Source of the DNA: JBBDYD01 sp040901865
GTDB lineage: Bacteria > Bacteroidota > Ignavibacteria > UBA10030
Assembly: GCA_040901865.1 (NCBI GenBank)
Contig: JBBDYD010000136.1
Location: 33,714-97,713 of the forward strand
Direction of reading: 5' to 3'
DNA length: 64,000 nucleotides
A program made the position numbers and the translations under genes. Below are positions 17,852 to 27,035 of this stretch, piece after piece. The notes below the pieces were generated by a model. The model ran no database searches. It was given only the letters and a program-made list of their open reading frames with translations, and was not told where the DNA came from. The first letter of the stretch is position 1, and each line of letters starts with the position of its first letter.

Positions 17852-20839
17852 ATGTCAGGTGTGACACATATGAATGGGTACAGGCTGTTTTGGAGTTTGA
17901 TACTGTTCGGAATTCTCAGTCCAACTCCCGCTCAGTCGCAGATCGTCAAGGGAACCGTCAGGGATTCGCTTGACGGAACGACGCTTGTCGGGGCTAACGT
18001 GTTCGCCCTCGGAACCGCCATCGGCGCCGCGACGGACCGCGAAGGCCAATTCAGGATCAGCGGACTCCCGCCCGGGCCGTATACGATCAGGATCTCGTAT
18101 ATGGGATACAGAATGAAAGAGGAATCGGTGATGATCGGGTTGGACGATGTTGTGCTGAATGTTTATCTGCTGCCCGATATCCTGGAATCCGAAGAGGTCG
18201 TGATCACGGCGCAACTCCGGGGCCAGATGGCAGCGATCAATCAACAGATCACATCCAACACGATCGTCAGCATAATTTCGGAAGAGAAGATCAAGGAATT
18301 GCCGGACGCGAACGCGGCAGAAGCGATCGGTCGGCTGCCGGGTGTCTCGATTCTCCGTGCCGGGGGCGAAGCGAACAAGGTCATTCTGCGGGGACTGGAG
18401 GACAAGTTTACATCATTTACGATCGATGGCATCAAAATTCCCCCCACGGATGCAATAGGCAGGGGTGTGGATCTGAGCATGTTGTCGCAGAGTTCGTTGT
18501 CGGGGGTGGAGCTGTACAAAGCACTAACACCAGACATGGACGGAGACGCGCTGGCGGGAAGCATCAATTTGGTAACGCGAAAAGCTCCGGAGACGAGGAA
18601 CATCAAGGCAGACCTGAAGGGCGATTACAACCGTCTTATGCATTCTGCGGGTCAGTACATCCTCTCCCTCCACTACGGCGAGCGGTTTCTTGACAATCTT
18701 CTTGGTGTTCAGGTCACAGGAAATCTCGAGAAGCGAATACGGAGTAATGAGCGGATCAACGTGGACTACGGACAGCAAGACCTGCCGAACTACTTCATCG
18801 ATAATTTCCTCCTTGAGTTTACCGATGAAACGCGGAAACGGGACGGACTCAGCGTTCTGCTGGACCTGAACACACCCGACGATGGTACGATCCGGATCAG
18901 CAACGTCTTCGGAAGGACGCGACGCGATTTTTTTTCGTACATCCGTGATTACCCGTCCAATAACGGAGGCAATGAGGGCGGATTTCCCGCCTACACGTAT
19001 CGCGACAGGGAACTCGAGATACGCACCTTCAACAGTTCGGTGAGCGGAGATAACAACCTCTTCAACTTGTCCGTCAAATGGAGCCTGTCCTTTGCCGAGT
19101 CACAATCGTTCTATCCCTTCGACTATCAGATGATCTTTGTCGAGCCATCTGGTATGAATCCCTCTCCTCAGGTTCAATCGAACCCTGCACAGCTGATAAA
19201 CTATGCGGTGAACGATTTTGCAACTTCCGCCCTGAAATGGCAATACTACCGTTCGCAGGACAATTTCGATAAGGAGAGGACCGGGGCCCTGAGTGTTGCA
19301 AAGAAATATTTTTACGGCAAAATGATCTCAGGGGAATTGAAGGTCGGAGGAAAATTCCGTGTGAAAGAGCGGTCCAATGCGCGAAGGGAAGACTTAACGC
19401 CGTATTACCTCGGTCGATGGCAGACACACGAGGGGATGCCGGACGGGTCGATTGTGCCGAAGGACTTCACCGGAACGGCATTTGAAGAGTGGCTGGATGC
19501 AGGGGGTGGAGCAGTCGCCCTGAGTTACTTCCTCGCCTCGAATCCCGATAAGAGAAATATTTACGGCTCCTATTCCTTGAATCCCATGCTGATCAGGGAC
19601 CGGCTGCGGCAGTGGTGGGAATTGAACAAAAACGGTATGAATTCAAACGGAACCCAGCTGGAAGTGTGGATTAATCCGCTGATCCGATATGATGATCATT
19701 TTGTCACGGAGAGGGTGGGAGCGGCCTATGTCATGAATACGCTGAATGTCGGGCAGACATTGACCGTCATCGCCGGATTGCGTCTCGAAAAGGAATTCAG
19801 CGACTATCAATCCACGTTCATGCCAAAACCGGTGGCGGGTTTTCCCGTCCCGGCGACCTCGATCACCGATACAACTTCTTCTTATCAGCAGACGGTTGCT
19901 CTCCCGAATATCAACATCTCATTCAAGCCGTTTGACTTCATGAATCTCCGCCTTGCCGCCTACAAAGCCATCGGGAGGCCCGATTTCAACATGCGGCTTA
20001 ATCGGTTCATTGCGGGCCGTCCGGCGGAATCCACGACTCAACACCAGATCTATGTCGGCAACGTGAACCTGAAGACCTCAGAGGCGTGGAATTTTGAAAT
20101 CAACCCGACGTTCATTGACGAATCCTTTGGCCTGATCTCCGTTTCCGCCTACTATAAAGAGATCAGTGACATGTACCACATGCTGAACAATTTCAACACC
20201 GAAGGTGACGGAATCCTGAACCATTTTGGCATCACCTGGCGGAGTCAACTGGGCACGACAGCCTATAACCTTACGCTCCCGTATAACTCGCCGAAACCGA
20301 CAAAGGTATGGGGACTCGAATTCGAACATCAGATGAATTTCACTTTTCTTCCCGAGCCGCTGAACAACTTTATCCTCACCTACAATGCGTCCATCGTCGG
20401 ATCGGAGACCTGGTTGTACGGATCCCAGACGATCACGTACTACGACTCGTCGGGCCCTTTTCCTGTGCCGAAAGCGATGAATATCCTGGTGGAACGAAAA
20501 CAGAAGCTGGAAGGGATGCCGGAGTTTTTTGGGAATATTGCCTTGGGATATGACCTGGGTGGTTTTTCCGCGCGCGTGTCCGTCTTTCATCAGGGGAAAC
20601 ACAATCTATCTTTTTCGGCGAGCGGTCTGAGCGACCGCTTGACAAACGCATTCACGCGGGTCGACCTCGCGCTCAAACAACGATTCCTCGACCACTTTGT
20701 TCTGTATCTGAACGTGAACAATATCACCGATATCGAGGACGGTTCTTCGATCGAAAACCGTGTTTACTCCCGCAACTTGTTCGACCAGAGCGAACAATAC
20801 GGCTTGACGGCAGATTTTGGCATCACGTTTGAGCTCTAA
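17852..20839 (+). CDS. Second TonB-dependent receptor
   Basis: Outer-membrane transporter, the second in the block, probably for pectin oligomers. The start ATG at 17852 is chosen for an AAAGGA box 5 bp upstream and the signal peptide that follows (LFWSLILFGILSPTPAQSQ); the open frame continues upstream only through the heptad tract. Seen: carboxypeptidase-regulatory-like domain (VKGTVRDSLDGTTLVGANVF, AATDREGQFRISGLPPGPYT), plug (VVITAQLRGQMAAINQQITS, ELPDANAAEAIGRLPGVSIL, KVILRGLEDKFTSFTIDGI, DGDALAGSINLVTRKAPE) and a barrel ending QYGLTADFGITFEL. The plug wording matches the TonB-box-less Caulobacter-type and Bacteroidota-type receptors rather than SusC. Length 995 aa. No SusD partner follows. 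Confidence 0.9.
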   Translation: MSGVTHMNGYRLFWSLILFGILSPTPAQSQIVKGTVRDSLDGTTLVGANVFALGTAIGAATDREGQFRISGLPPGPYTIRISYMGYRMKEESVMIGLDDVVLNVYLLPDILESEEVVITAQLRGQMAAINQQITSNTIVSIISEEKIKELPDANAAEAIGRLPGVSILRAGGEANKVILRGLEDKFTSFTIDGIKIPPTDAIGRGVDLSMLSQSSLSGVELYKALTPDMDGDALAGSINLVTRKAPETRNIKADLKGDYNRLMHSAGQYILSLHYGERFLDNLLGVQVTGNLEKRIRSNERINVDYGQQDLPNYFIDNFLLEFTDETRKRDGLSVLLDLNTPDDGTIRISNVFGRTRRDFFSYIRDYPSNNGGNEGGFPAYTYRDRELEIRTFNSSVSGDNNLFNLSVKWSLSFAESQSFYPFDYQMIFVEPSGMNPSPQVQSNPAQLINYAVNDFATSALKWQYYRSQDNFDKERTGALSVAKKYFYGKMISGELKVGGKFRVKERSNARREDLTPYYLGRWQTHEGMPDGSIVPKDFTGTAFEEWLDAGGGAVALSYFLASNPDKRNIYGSYSLNPMLIRDRLRQWWELNKNGMNSNGTQLEVWINPLIRYDDHFVTERVGAAYVMNTLNVGQTLTVIAGLRLEKEFSDYQSTFMPKPVAGFPVPATSITDTTSSYQQTVALPNINISFKPFDFMNLRLAAYKAIGRPDFNMRLNRFIAGRPAESTTQHQIYVGNVNLKTSEAWNFEINPTFIDESFGLISVSAYYKEISDMYHMLNNFNTEGDGILNHFGITWRSQLGTTAYNLTLPYNSPKPTKVWGLEFEHQMNFTFLPEPLNNFILTYNASIVGSETWLYGSQTITYYDSSGPFPVPKAMNILVERKQKLEGMPEFFGNIALGYDLGGFSARVSVFHQGKHNLSFSASGLSDRLTNAFTRVDLALKQRFLDHFVLYLNVNNITDIEDGSSIENRVYSRNLFDQSEQYGLTADFGITFEL

Positions 20840-20912
20840 CGTATCGTACTACAATATGCAATTCACTAAATCCACTCACAGGTTTCACCGTCACCATTAC
20901 AGGGAGGTAACT

Positions 20913-22610
20913 ATGAACCTTCGAACAACGGTTCTAGCCTTCGCGTCTGTTCTCCTGTTGTGCGCTTTCGTTACGGCGCAGGAGAGCGTTTTGACGCTTC
21001 TTCCGTACAACGGGCAGCCCTACACATTCATCGATGCCCAATTTGCGGCCGATACGACATTGACCAGTGGGTTATTGGCCAATCGCGTGTACGAACTGAA
21101 GCGCGATTCCCTTTACCTGAGCCGCGCCATCATCACGATTCAGTCCGGGCAGACGCTCCGGATCAGGGGTGCCGTAGGGGCTGGAAAGAGACCCATCATC
21201 TATCTCTATGATACCGGAACCGGAACCAGTCCCACGCGTCCCCCCGGCAATTTTGCCGTGCTGAACGGCGGAAGCCTTGAATTTAGGAACTTCGCCATCG
21301 CCGGGTACTACGAGATCGATCCGACGGAAATCGGCGGAGTACAGGGCGGATTGATTAACACGACCGCGGTCTCGCCTTCCATTGTCGTTGACAGCGTCAT
21401 TTTCTCCAATATCAACGGCCAGCACATTCGAACAGGATTCAATATCACTACCGTCAAGGTTACGAATACGATCTTTGCCAATATGGGCGCTCTCTCGACA
21501 TCGAATCTGGGTGCCGGCAAAGGTATTGATTTGCGCGAAGCAACGCTCGATACGCTGATCGTGCAGAATTGCACGTTTGTCAATTATCAGGACCGCGCAA
21601 TCAGGCATTACAACTTCAATTTTCCACAAACGGGAACCGGACCGATCATGTACGGTCTGATCGATCATAACACGTTTGTCAACGGGATGGGTTTCCACGG
21701 TCTGCTTTCGCTGGGGAACGTTGGTACAACCATTTCTGTGACGAACAACCTGTTCGTTGACGGATTCGCGCTCGGCGAGGACTCAACGGACGCGACACGG
21801 GCGGCGGAGTGGGCGAACACCGGTGAGGTCTATGCGTCCAACGGACAAAACAGGATCACATGGATCTTCTCGGCGCCGAACGACACAACGCAATGGCGGA
21901 TCTGGAACAACATGTACGCGATCTCTGATTCGGGCACCGCATTCCTCACGGATTTTGAGTATCCGGTTGGGTCGCCGCTCTCGTGGCACATCAATACCCG
22001 GCTTGACATGCAGGGAATGGATACCACAACCACGTTTCTCCCTGTCACGCTGACCCTTACCAATACTCCGCGCCTCATGACTAACATGATGCGGTGGTAC
22101 GAGGATCCGGCCGGTGGGGGCAGGATCAAGAACCAGACAAACTATGTACTGGCAAGAGATGACTTCGACCGCAGGGTGATCCAGTACTACCGTGATACCC
22201 TCAGTGCCGCATATTCCACCGGCTCGATCGCCTATACAGGAGCCTTCGGCGGTTACCCGGTTGGTGATTTGAACTGGTTCCCCTCAAAATACACTGAATG
22301 GAGGAGCGACCCGGTCAGCAATGTACCCCGGACCTCGAACCTCCCGGAATCATTCGTGGTGACCCAGAATTATCCGAACCCATTCAATCCGGGGACCACG
22401 TTTGACTTCGAGCTTCTGAAACGGGATCAGGTCATTGTCAAAATCTTCGATCTGCTGGGACGTGAACTGGCCACACTCGTGAATGAAGTCAGGGCACCCG
22501 GCCCACACAGGATCACGTGGGATGCTTCCGGATATCCCAGCGGTGTTTATCTTTATAGAATTCAGGTCGGTCAGGACATTCAGACGAAACGAATGACGCT
22601 GATCAAGTAA
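20913..22610 (+). CDS. T9SS-sorted right-handed beta-helix protein (putative pectin-active)
   Basis: Secreted protein with a parallel beta-helix body, 565 aa. The start is set by a strong AGGGAGG box 6-7 bp before the ATG and a signal peptide (VLAFASVLLLCAFVTAQ). Seen: helix turns with the usual N/V/F pattern (IVVDSVIFSNINGQHIRTG, TTVKVTNTIFANMGAL, LDTLIVQNCTFVNYQDRAI, ISVTNNLFVDGFAL) and a C-terminal T9SS domain (TQNYPNPFNPGTTFDFELL, DLLGRELATLV, SGVYLYRIQVG). This fold is shared by pectate lyases, polygalacturonases and pectin methylesterases, but I see no diagnostic catalytic motif. It may be a lyase-like enzyme or binding protein. It is the last T9SS cargo of the block. Confidence 0.8.
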   Translation: MNLRTTVLAFASVLLLCAFVTAQESVLTLLPYNGQPYTFIDAQFAADTTLTSGLLANRVYELKRDSLYLSRAIITIQSGQTLRIRGAVGAGKRPIIYLYDTGTGTSPTRPPGNFAVLNGGSLEFRNFAIAGYYEIDPTEIGGVQGGLINTTAVSPSIVVDSVIFSNINGQHIRTGFNITTVKVTNTIFANMGALSTSNLGAGKGIDLREATLDTLIVQNCTFVNYQDRAIRHYNFNFPQTGTGPIMYGLIDHNTFVNGMGFHGLLSLGNVGTTISVTNNLFVDGFALGEDSTDATRAAEWANTGEVYASNGQNRITWIFSAPNDTTQWRIWNNMYAISDSGTAFLTDFEYPVGSPLSWHINTRLDMQGMDTTTTFLPVTLTLTNTPRLMTNMMRWYEDPAGGGRIKNQTNYVLARDDFDRRVIQYYRDTLSAAYSTGSIAYTGAFGGYPVGDLNWFPSKYTEWRSDPVSNVPRTSNLPESFVVTQNYPNPFNPGTTFDFELLKRDQVIVKIFDLLGRELATLVNEVRAPGPHRITWDASGYPSGVYLYRIQVGQDIQTKRMTLIK

Positions 22611-22630
22611 GGACGATACAACTTCTGCGT

Positions 22631-22655
22631 CGGCCGGGGGTCGAACCTCCGGCCG
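22631..22655 (+). terminator. Strong GC hairpin between the T9SS protein and DUF4861 genes
   Basis: A 10-bp stem (one G-T pair) with a TCGAA loop is formed by CGGCCGGGGG and CCTCCGGCCG, 21 bp after the T9SS gene's stop. No U-run follows, so it is at best a weak or Rho-assisted terminator. It could instead be an mRNA-stabilising or processing hairpin that separates the surface-protein genes from the catabolic genes. Confidence 0.5.
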
Positions 22656-22715
22656 GTGCAGATGTATTCTGATGCATACGTGTACAGTTCTTCCTATTTT
22701 GAACAAAGAGTAATA

Positions 22716-23930
22716 ATGACGATGGGGCTCAACATGTTCTTCCGCATCCTTGCCTGTTGCCTCGCTACAACCGCAGCACGGGGACAGGAACTCGAAATCC
22801 TTGTAACGAATCCGTACAATGTCCGTCGAGCGAACGAACCCGTTGTCGTTCCCTACGTGGAGATTCAAAAGAATGTACCAACGGACCTCGCCAGGAAACT
22901 CCGGCTCCTGGACGAAAGCAACCGGTCCATGGCATTTCAAGTGGACGATCTGGATGGAAACGGTTCACCGGACGAATTTGTGTTTGTAGCAGACTTTGCC
23001 CCAAATCAGGACCGGCGATTCGTGTTAACGTCCGGTGCCGATTCGCTCGCGCTTCCCGCGGGTCCATTCCGGACGGATGTTGCAAACTTCAAGCGGATCG
23101 GAGGAGTTTCCGTGTCTGTGGACGATGACGACGGGCCGGGAACATTGCGGAGTCAGGGTCAATATCCGTTCGACGGTGTCGGATGGGAATCGGAGGTTAT
23201 CGGTTACCGTCTCTATCTGGATGAACGGAATGCGGTTGACATTCAGGCGAAGAAAATTCCCGGACTTCATTGGGCGTACATCGGCAATACGGGAGTGAAC
23301 TATCAGTTGGATGCGTATTGGGGGATGGATCCGCTCCATGTCGGCGGGGCCCTGGGGATCGGGGGAATGGGGTTCTGGATCAAAGACGCTGTGAATCATC
23401 CGATGAGGCTTGATCGCCGTCGCTGCCGCGTCATTGCACGCGGGCCTGTTCGCGCCGTTGCACGCGTGGACTATGACGGCTGGGATATCGGAGGGGAAAA
23501 AGTTGATGTCACATCGTTGTTCGTCATCTATGGCGGAGATCGAATGACCGAGCACCGCGTGATGCTTCGGTCCGCCGCACCGAGAACGATCGCCGTCGGT
23601 ATCGTAAAACATGCACACGCACGGGCCTCCTGGGATCCGGCCGCAGCGACCATGTTCACGGTTGGGGCACAATCGAGAACGAACGACTCGCTCCTGATGG
23701 CGCTTACGTTCGATCCGGCCGCCGTTGTCAGGAAGACAGAAGACAAAGCGAATCACCTTGTATTGCTTCGCCTCGATAAGAACACGACGCTGAGATATTT
23801 CATCTCGGCTTACTGGCAGGGCGAAACCGGGACAATGCTGAGCGAGTCCGGAACGAAGGATCTCCTGCAGACTATGAGGCGAAGATTGACCGAACCGCTT
23901 AACGTGCGGTTCATGAAACCACGACCATGA
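22716..23930 (+). CDS. DUF4861-family secreted protein
   Basis: Member of the DUF4861 family, which recurs in pectin and other uronic-acid polysaccharide loci; the reaction is not established to my knowledge. The start ATG at 22716 is chosen for AAAGAG five bases upstream and the signal peptide (MFFRILACCLATTAARGQ). Seen: an N-terminal beta domain (ELEILVTNPYNVRRANEPVV, LLDESNRSMAFQVDDLDGNG), then GWESEVIGYRLYLDERNAVD, NYQLDAYWGMDPLHVGGALG and YFISAYWQGETGTM. Length 404 aa. No sorting domain, so probably periplasmic. Its stop overlaps the uxaC start by ATGA, tying it to uronate use. It may cleave or isomerise a pectin oligomer before import, which is a guess. Confidence 0.75.
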   Translation: MTMGLNMFFRILACCLATTAARGQELEILVTNPYNVRRANEPVVVPYVEIQKNVPTDLARKLRLLDESNRSMAFQVDDLDGNGSPDEFVFVADFAPNQDRRFVLTSGADSLALPAGPFRTDVANFKRIGGVSVSVDDDDGPGTLRSQGQYPFDGVGWESEVIGYRLYLDERNAVDIQAKKIPGLHWAYIGNTGVNYQLDAYWGMDPLHVGGALGIGGMGFWIKDAVNHPMRLDRRRCRVIARGPVRAVARVDYDGWDIGGEKVDVTSLFVIYGGDRMTEHRVMLRSAAPRTIAVGIVKHAHARASWDPAAATMFTVGAQSRTNDSLLMALTFDPAAVVRKTEDKANHLVLLRLDKNTTLRYFISAYWQGETGTMLSESGTKDLLQTMRRRLTEPLNVRFMKPRP

Positions 23931-25396
23931 GCACACTATTCATTCATGAAGATATTCTGCTGGAAAACGGACGGGCAAAAGAACTCTATCATTCGGTTGC
24001 CAAGTCTCTTCCGATCATTGACTATCATTGTCACATTTCACCCAAAGACATAGCGGAGGACAGGCGGTTCCGCAACCTGACCGAGATCTGGCTTGCCGGC
24101 GACCATTACAAATGGCGGGCGATGCGGACCTGCGGCGTAAATGAACGCTTTATCACCGGAGGGGCGTCCGATTGGGAGAAATTCGAACAATGGGCGGAGA
24201 CGGTTCCAAAGACGCTGCGCAATCCCCTCTATCATTGGACCCATTTTGAGCTGAAGAGGCCCTTCGGCATCGCCGATCGTCTTCTGAATCCCGAAACGGC
24301 AAAGAGCATCTGGCAAGAGTGCAACGCAATGCTTGGCACCCCGGAGTTTTCCACGCGCGGGATTCAGAAACAAATGAATGTCGAGATTGTCTGCACGACC
24401 GACGATCCCGTCGATTCGCTCGAGGAACACAAGCAAATACGGGCGGCTCGTGAATTTCCGGTCCGAGTATACCCCTGTTTCCGCCCTGACAAGGCGATGA
24501 CGCCGGAGGATCCGAAACTCTTCCGGCAGTACGTCGGATTGCTCGAAGAGGCGGTGCGCGGGGATATTCGGACGTTCGATGATTACATCACGGCTCTGCG
24601 AAAACGCCACGAATACTTTCACCGTGCGGAATGCCGACTTTCGGACCACGGGCTGGAAACCGTCTATGCCGAGTCGTACACCGATCGGGATGTGAAGGCG
24701 ATCTTCAGGAAACTGCGCCTAGGGCGGAAGATCACATCGCTTGAAGCCCTTAAATTCCGGTCCGCCATGCTGTACGAACTTGCCGTCATGGATTGGGAAC
24801 AGGGATGGACCCAGCAGTTTCACCTGGGCGCCCTGCGCAATACGAACGCAAGGGCCCACAGGGTCAACGGTCCCGACACCGGATACGACTCGATCGGCGA
24901 TTTTGAGCAGGCGAGGCCCCTCGCCCGGTTTCTCAATCGGCTCGAATCGGAAGAGAAGCTCACGAAAACGATCCTCTATAATCTTAATCCTCGTGACAAC
25001 GAACTCTTTGCCTCCATGATCGGCAATTTCCAGGACGGCTCCGTTCCGGGGAAACTGCAGTACGGATCCGCATGGTGGTTCCTGGACCAGGCGGACGGCA
25101 TGACCCGGCAGATCGATGCCCTTTCCAACATGGGCATTCTGAGCCAGTTTATCGGAATGCTGACGGATTCGCGAAGTCTGCTGTCGTATCCGAGGCACGA
25201 GTACTTCCGGCGGCTCCTTTGCAACATCCTCGGCGGCGAAATGGAACGGGGATTGATCCCGAACGACTTGAACCTCGTCGGCGCGATGGTCCGAGACATT
25301 TGCTACTTCAACGCAAAGCGCTATTTCAATTTTCCGGAACTTGAACACTCGGCGAGTAGTTCTGAACAACCGCGGCGGGTAGCCGCAACCTCATGA
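23927..25396 (+). CDS. uxaC: Uronate (glucuronate/galacturonate) isomerase
   Basis: Cytoplasmic enzyme, EC 5.3.1.12, converting D-galacturonate to D-tagaturonate (and D-glucuronate to D-fructuronate). Seen: full-length 489-aa UxaC starting MSTLFIHEDILLENGRAKEL, the amidohydrolase metal motif IIDYHCHISPKD near residues 28-40, KWRAMRTCGV, VEIVCTTDDPVDSLEEH, VYPCFRPDKA and a C-terminal LTDSRSLLSYPRHEYFRRLL. It is translationally linked on both sides (ATGA with the DUF4861 gene and with kduD). It opens the intracellular part of the block and receives galacturonate from GH28 action. Confidence 0.97.
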   Translation: MSTLFIHEDILLENGRAKELYHSVAKSLPIIDYHCHISPKDIAEDRRFRNLTEIWLAGDHYKWRAMRTCGVNERFITGGASDWEKFEQWAETVPKTLRNPLYHWTHFELKRPFGIADRLLNPETAKSIWQECNAMLGTPEFSTRGIQKQMNVEIVCTTDDPVDSLEEHKQIRAAREFPVRVYPCFRPDKAMTPEDPKLFRQYVGLLEEAVRGDIRTFDDYITALRKRHEYFHRAECRLSDHGLETVYAESYTDRDVKAIFRKLRLGRKITSLEALKFRSAMLYELAVMDWEQGWTQQFHLGALRNTNARAHRVNGPDTGYDSIGDFEQARPLARFLNRLESEEKLTKTILYNLNPRDNELFASMIGNFQDGSVPGKLQYGSAWWFLDQADGMTRQIDALSNMGILSQFIGMLTDSRSLLSYPRHEYFRRLLCNILGGEMERGLIPNDLNLVGAMVRDICYFNAKRYFNFPELEHSASSSEQPRRVAATS

Positions 25397-26145
25397 ATCT
25401 CTTCGACCTCAAAGGAAAAACCGCCGTTGTCACAGGCGCCAGCACCGGACTCGGCCGCGCGATGACGCTCGCGCTTGCAGCGTCGGGCGCCGACATTCTT
25501 CTTGTTGACCACTCGAAGAAAGAAGAAACGGCCCGTGAAGTAAGAACCCTGGGCCGCAAGGCAGTTGCGATGGAGGCAGATCTTGCGCGCATGGATTCGG
25601 CAGAGAAGATCGTGGGGAAGGCGATCGTCGAATTCGGAAAGGTCGACATTCTGGTGAACAACGCCGGGATTATCCGCAGGGCTCCAGCGCTGGAATTCTC
25701 TGAACAGGATTGGGATGATGTTCTGGCTGTGAATGCGAAATCGGTTTTCTTTCTGGCCCAGGCGGCCGCGCGTGATATGATGAAGCGGAAATCCGGGAAG
25801 ATCATCAACGTTGCATCCCTGCTTTCGTTTCAGGGAGGTATTCTGGTGCCGTCCTATGCTGCGAGCAAAGGCGCTGTCGCACAGCTTACCAAGTCCCTCG
25901 CCAACGAATTGGCCGCGTATGGCATCACGGTAAACGCGATCGCTCCCGGCTATATGGAAACCAACAATACAAAGGCGCTCCGGGAGGATCCGGTTCGCTC
26001 AAAGTCCATCCTCGAACGCATTCCCGCGGGGCGATGGGGCGTCCCTGATGATCTGGGCGGCGCGGTGGTGTTTCTTGCCTCGTCCGCGTCAGACTATGTC
26101 AACGGCCATGTGCTGGTGGTTGACGGCGGATGGATGGCCCGGTAA
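25393..26145 (+). CDS. kduD: 2-dehydro-3-deoxy-D-gluconate 5-dehydrogenase
   Basis: Short-chain dehydrogenase of 250 aa that reduces 2,5-diketo-3-deoxygluconate (the KduI product) to KDG, EC 1.1.1.127. Seen: Rossmann GxxxGxG (TGASTGLGRAM, residues 15-25), NNAG (LVNNAGIIRRAP), the catalytic Ser in NVASLLSFQGG, YxxxK in PSYAASKGAV and the C-terminus VDGGWMAR. The KduD-like start MNLFDLKGKTAVVTGAS and the immediate kduI neighbour make KduD more likely than a generic 3-oxoacyl reductase. It overlaps uxaC by ATGA. Confidence 0.94.
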   Translation: MNLFDLKGKTAVVTGASTGLGRAMTLALAASGADILLVDHSKKEETAREVRTLGRKAVAMEADLARMDSAEKIVGKAIVEFGKVDILVNNAGIIRRAPALEFSEQDWDDVLAVNAKSVFFLAQAAARDMMKRKSGKIINVASLLSFQGGILVPSYAASKGAVAQLTKSLANELAAYGITVNAIAPGYMETNNTKALREDPVRSKSILERIPAGRWGVPDDLGGAVVFLASSASDYVNGHVLVVDGGWMAR

Positions 26146-26168
26146 CACACTTAACTCAGGACACGTCA

Positions 26169-27002
26169 ATGGAAGTCCGATATCTCCCGAATCAGGAAGC
26201 GTATAAAAGTCTGGAGACCGAGGAATTACGTCGGTCGTTTGTCATGGAAACGTTGTTCCAGCCGAATGCGGTCTCGATGGTGTATTTCGAGACAGACCGG
26301 TCGATCGTCGGCGGTGTGCTGCCGGGTGACGCTCCGTTAAAGCTTCTGCCCACGCGGCAGGAAATGGCATCGGACTATTTTACGGAACGAAGGGAAGTCG
26401 GCATTGTGAATGTCGGCGGCAATGCGGTCGTGCGTGTTGACGATCACGATCACACGCTGCATGGCAACGATATGCTCTACGTCGGGCGTGGAAAAAAGAA
26501 GATCGAATTTCGCAGTCAGGACAATAAGACCCCCGCCGCGCTGTATTTTGTTTCCTATCCGGCCCATGTCGATTATCCCGATACGCTCGTCCAGCACAGC
26601 GAGGCCGAAAAAGTGACCATCGGGTCCGCGGAAGGAGCCAACAAGAGGACGATCAACAAGTACATTCATACGGGCGGCATCAAAAGCTGTCAGCTCGTGA
26701 TGGGACTGACGCAGCTGGAATCGGGAAGCATCTGGAACACCATGCCGGCGCATACGCATCAGCGCCGTTCCGAGGTCTATCTGTATTACGCCCTCGGGCC
26801 CGACGATCTGGTGGTTCACCTGATGGGAACGCCGCGGGAAACGCGCAACATTATTCTACGCGATCGACAGGCGGTGATCTCCCCGAGCTGGTCGGTGCAT
26901 TGCGGGGCCGGTACGCGCAACTATTCGTTCGTCTGGGCCATGGGCGGAGAAAACCAGGAGTTCTCCGACATGGATGGCGTACCGATGCCGTCGCTGCTGT
27001 AA
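26169..27002 (+). CDS. kduI: 5-keto-4-deoxyuronate isomerase
   Basis: Cupin isomerase, EC 5.3.1.17, that turns 5-keto-4-deoxyuronate from unsaturated uronates into 2,5-diketo-3-deoxygluconate. Seen: 277 aa from MEVRYLPNQEAYKSLETEEL, the KduI hallmark RRSFVMETLFQPN, metal-binding cupin motif MPAHTHQRRSEVYLYY (HxH...E), and a C-terminal GGENQEFSDMDGVPM. The start at 26169 is set by AGGA about 8 bp upstream; an in-frame upstream ATG overlaps kduD but lacks the family N-terminus. With GH105 and the two lyases it forms the unsaturated branch of pectin breakdown. Confidence 0.97.
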   Translation: MEVRYLPNQEAYKSLETEELRRSFVMETLFQPNAVSMVYFETDRSIVGGVLPGDAPLKLLPTRQEMASDYFTERREVGIVNVGGNAVVRVDDHDHTLHGNDMLYVGRGKKKIEFRSQDNKTPAALYFVSYPAHVDYPDTLVQHSEAEKVTIGSAEGANKRTINKYIHTGGIKSCQLVMGLTQLESGSIWNTMPAHTHQRRSEVYLYYALGPDDLVVHLMGTPRETRNIILRDRQAVISPSWSVHCGAGTRNYSFVWAMGGENQEFSDMDGVPMPSLL

Positions 27003-27035
27003 GTGATCTCCTGAAGAACTGAAAGAACTCTGGCA

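Noticed and set aside
22631..22655. tRNA fragment suggested by GGTCGAACC
   Set aside because: It is a simple hairpin with no cloverleaf or acceptor stem. No tRNA or rRNA gene was recognised in the window.
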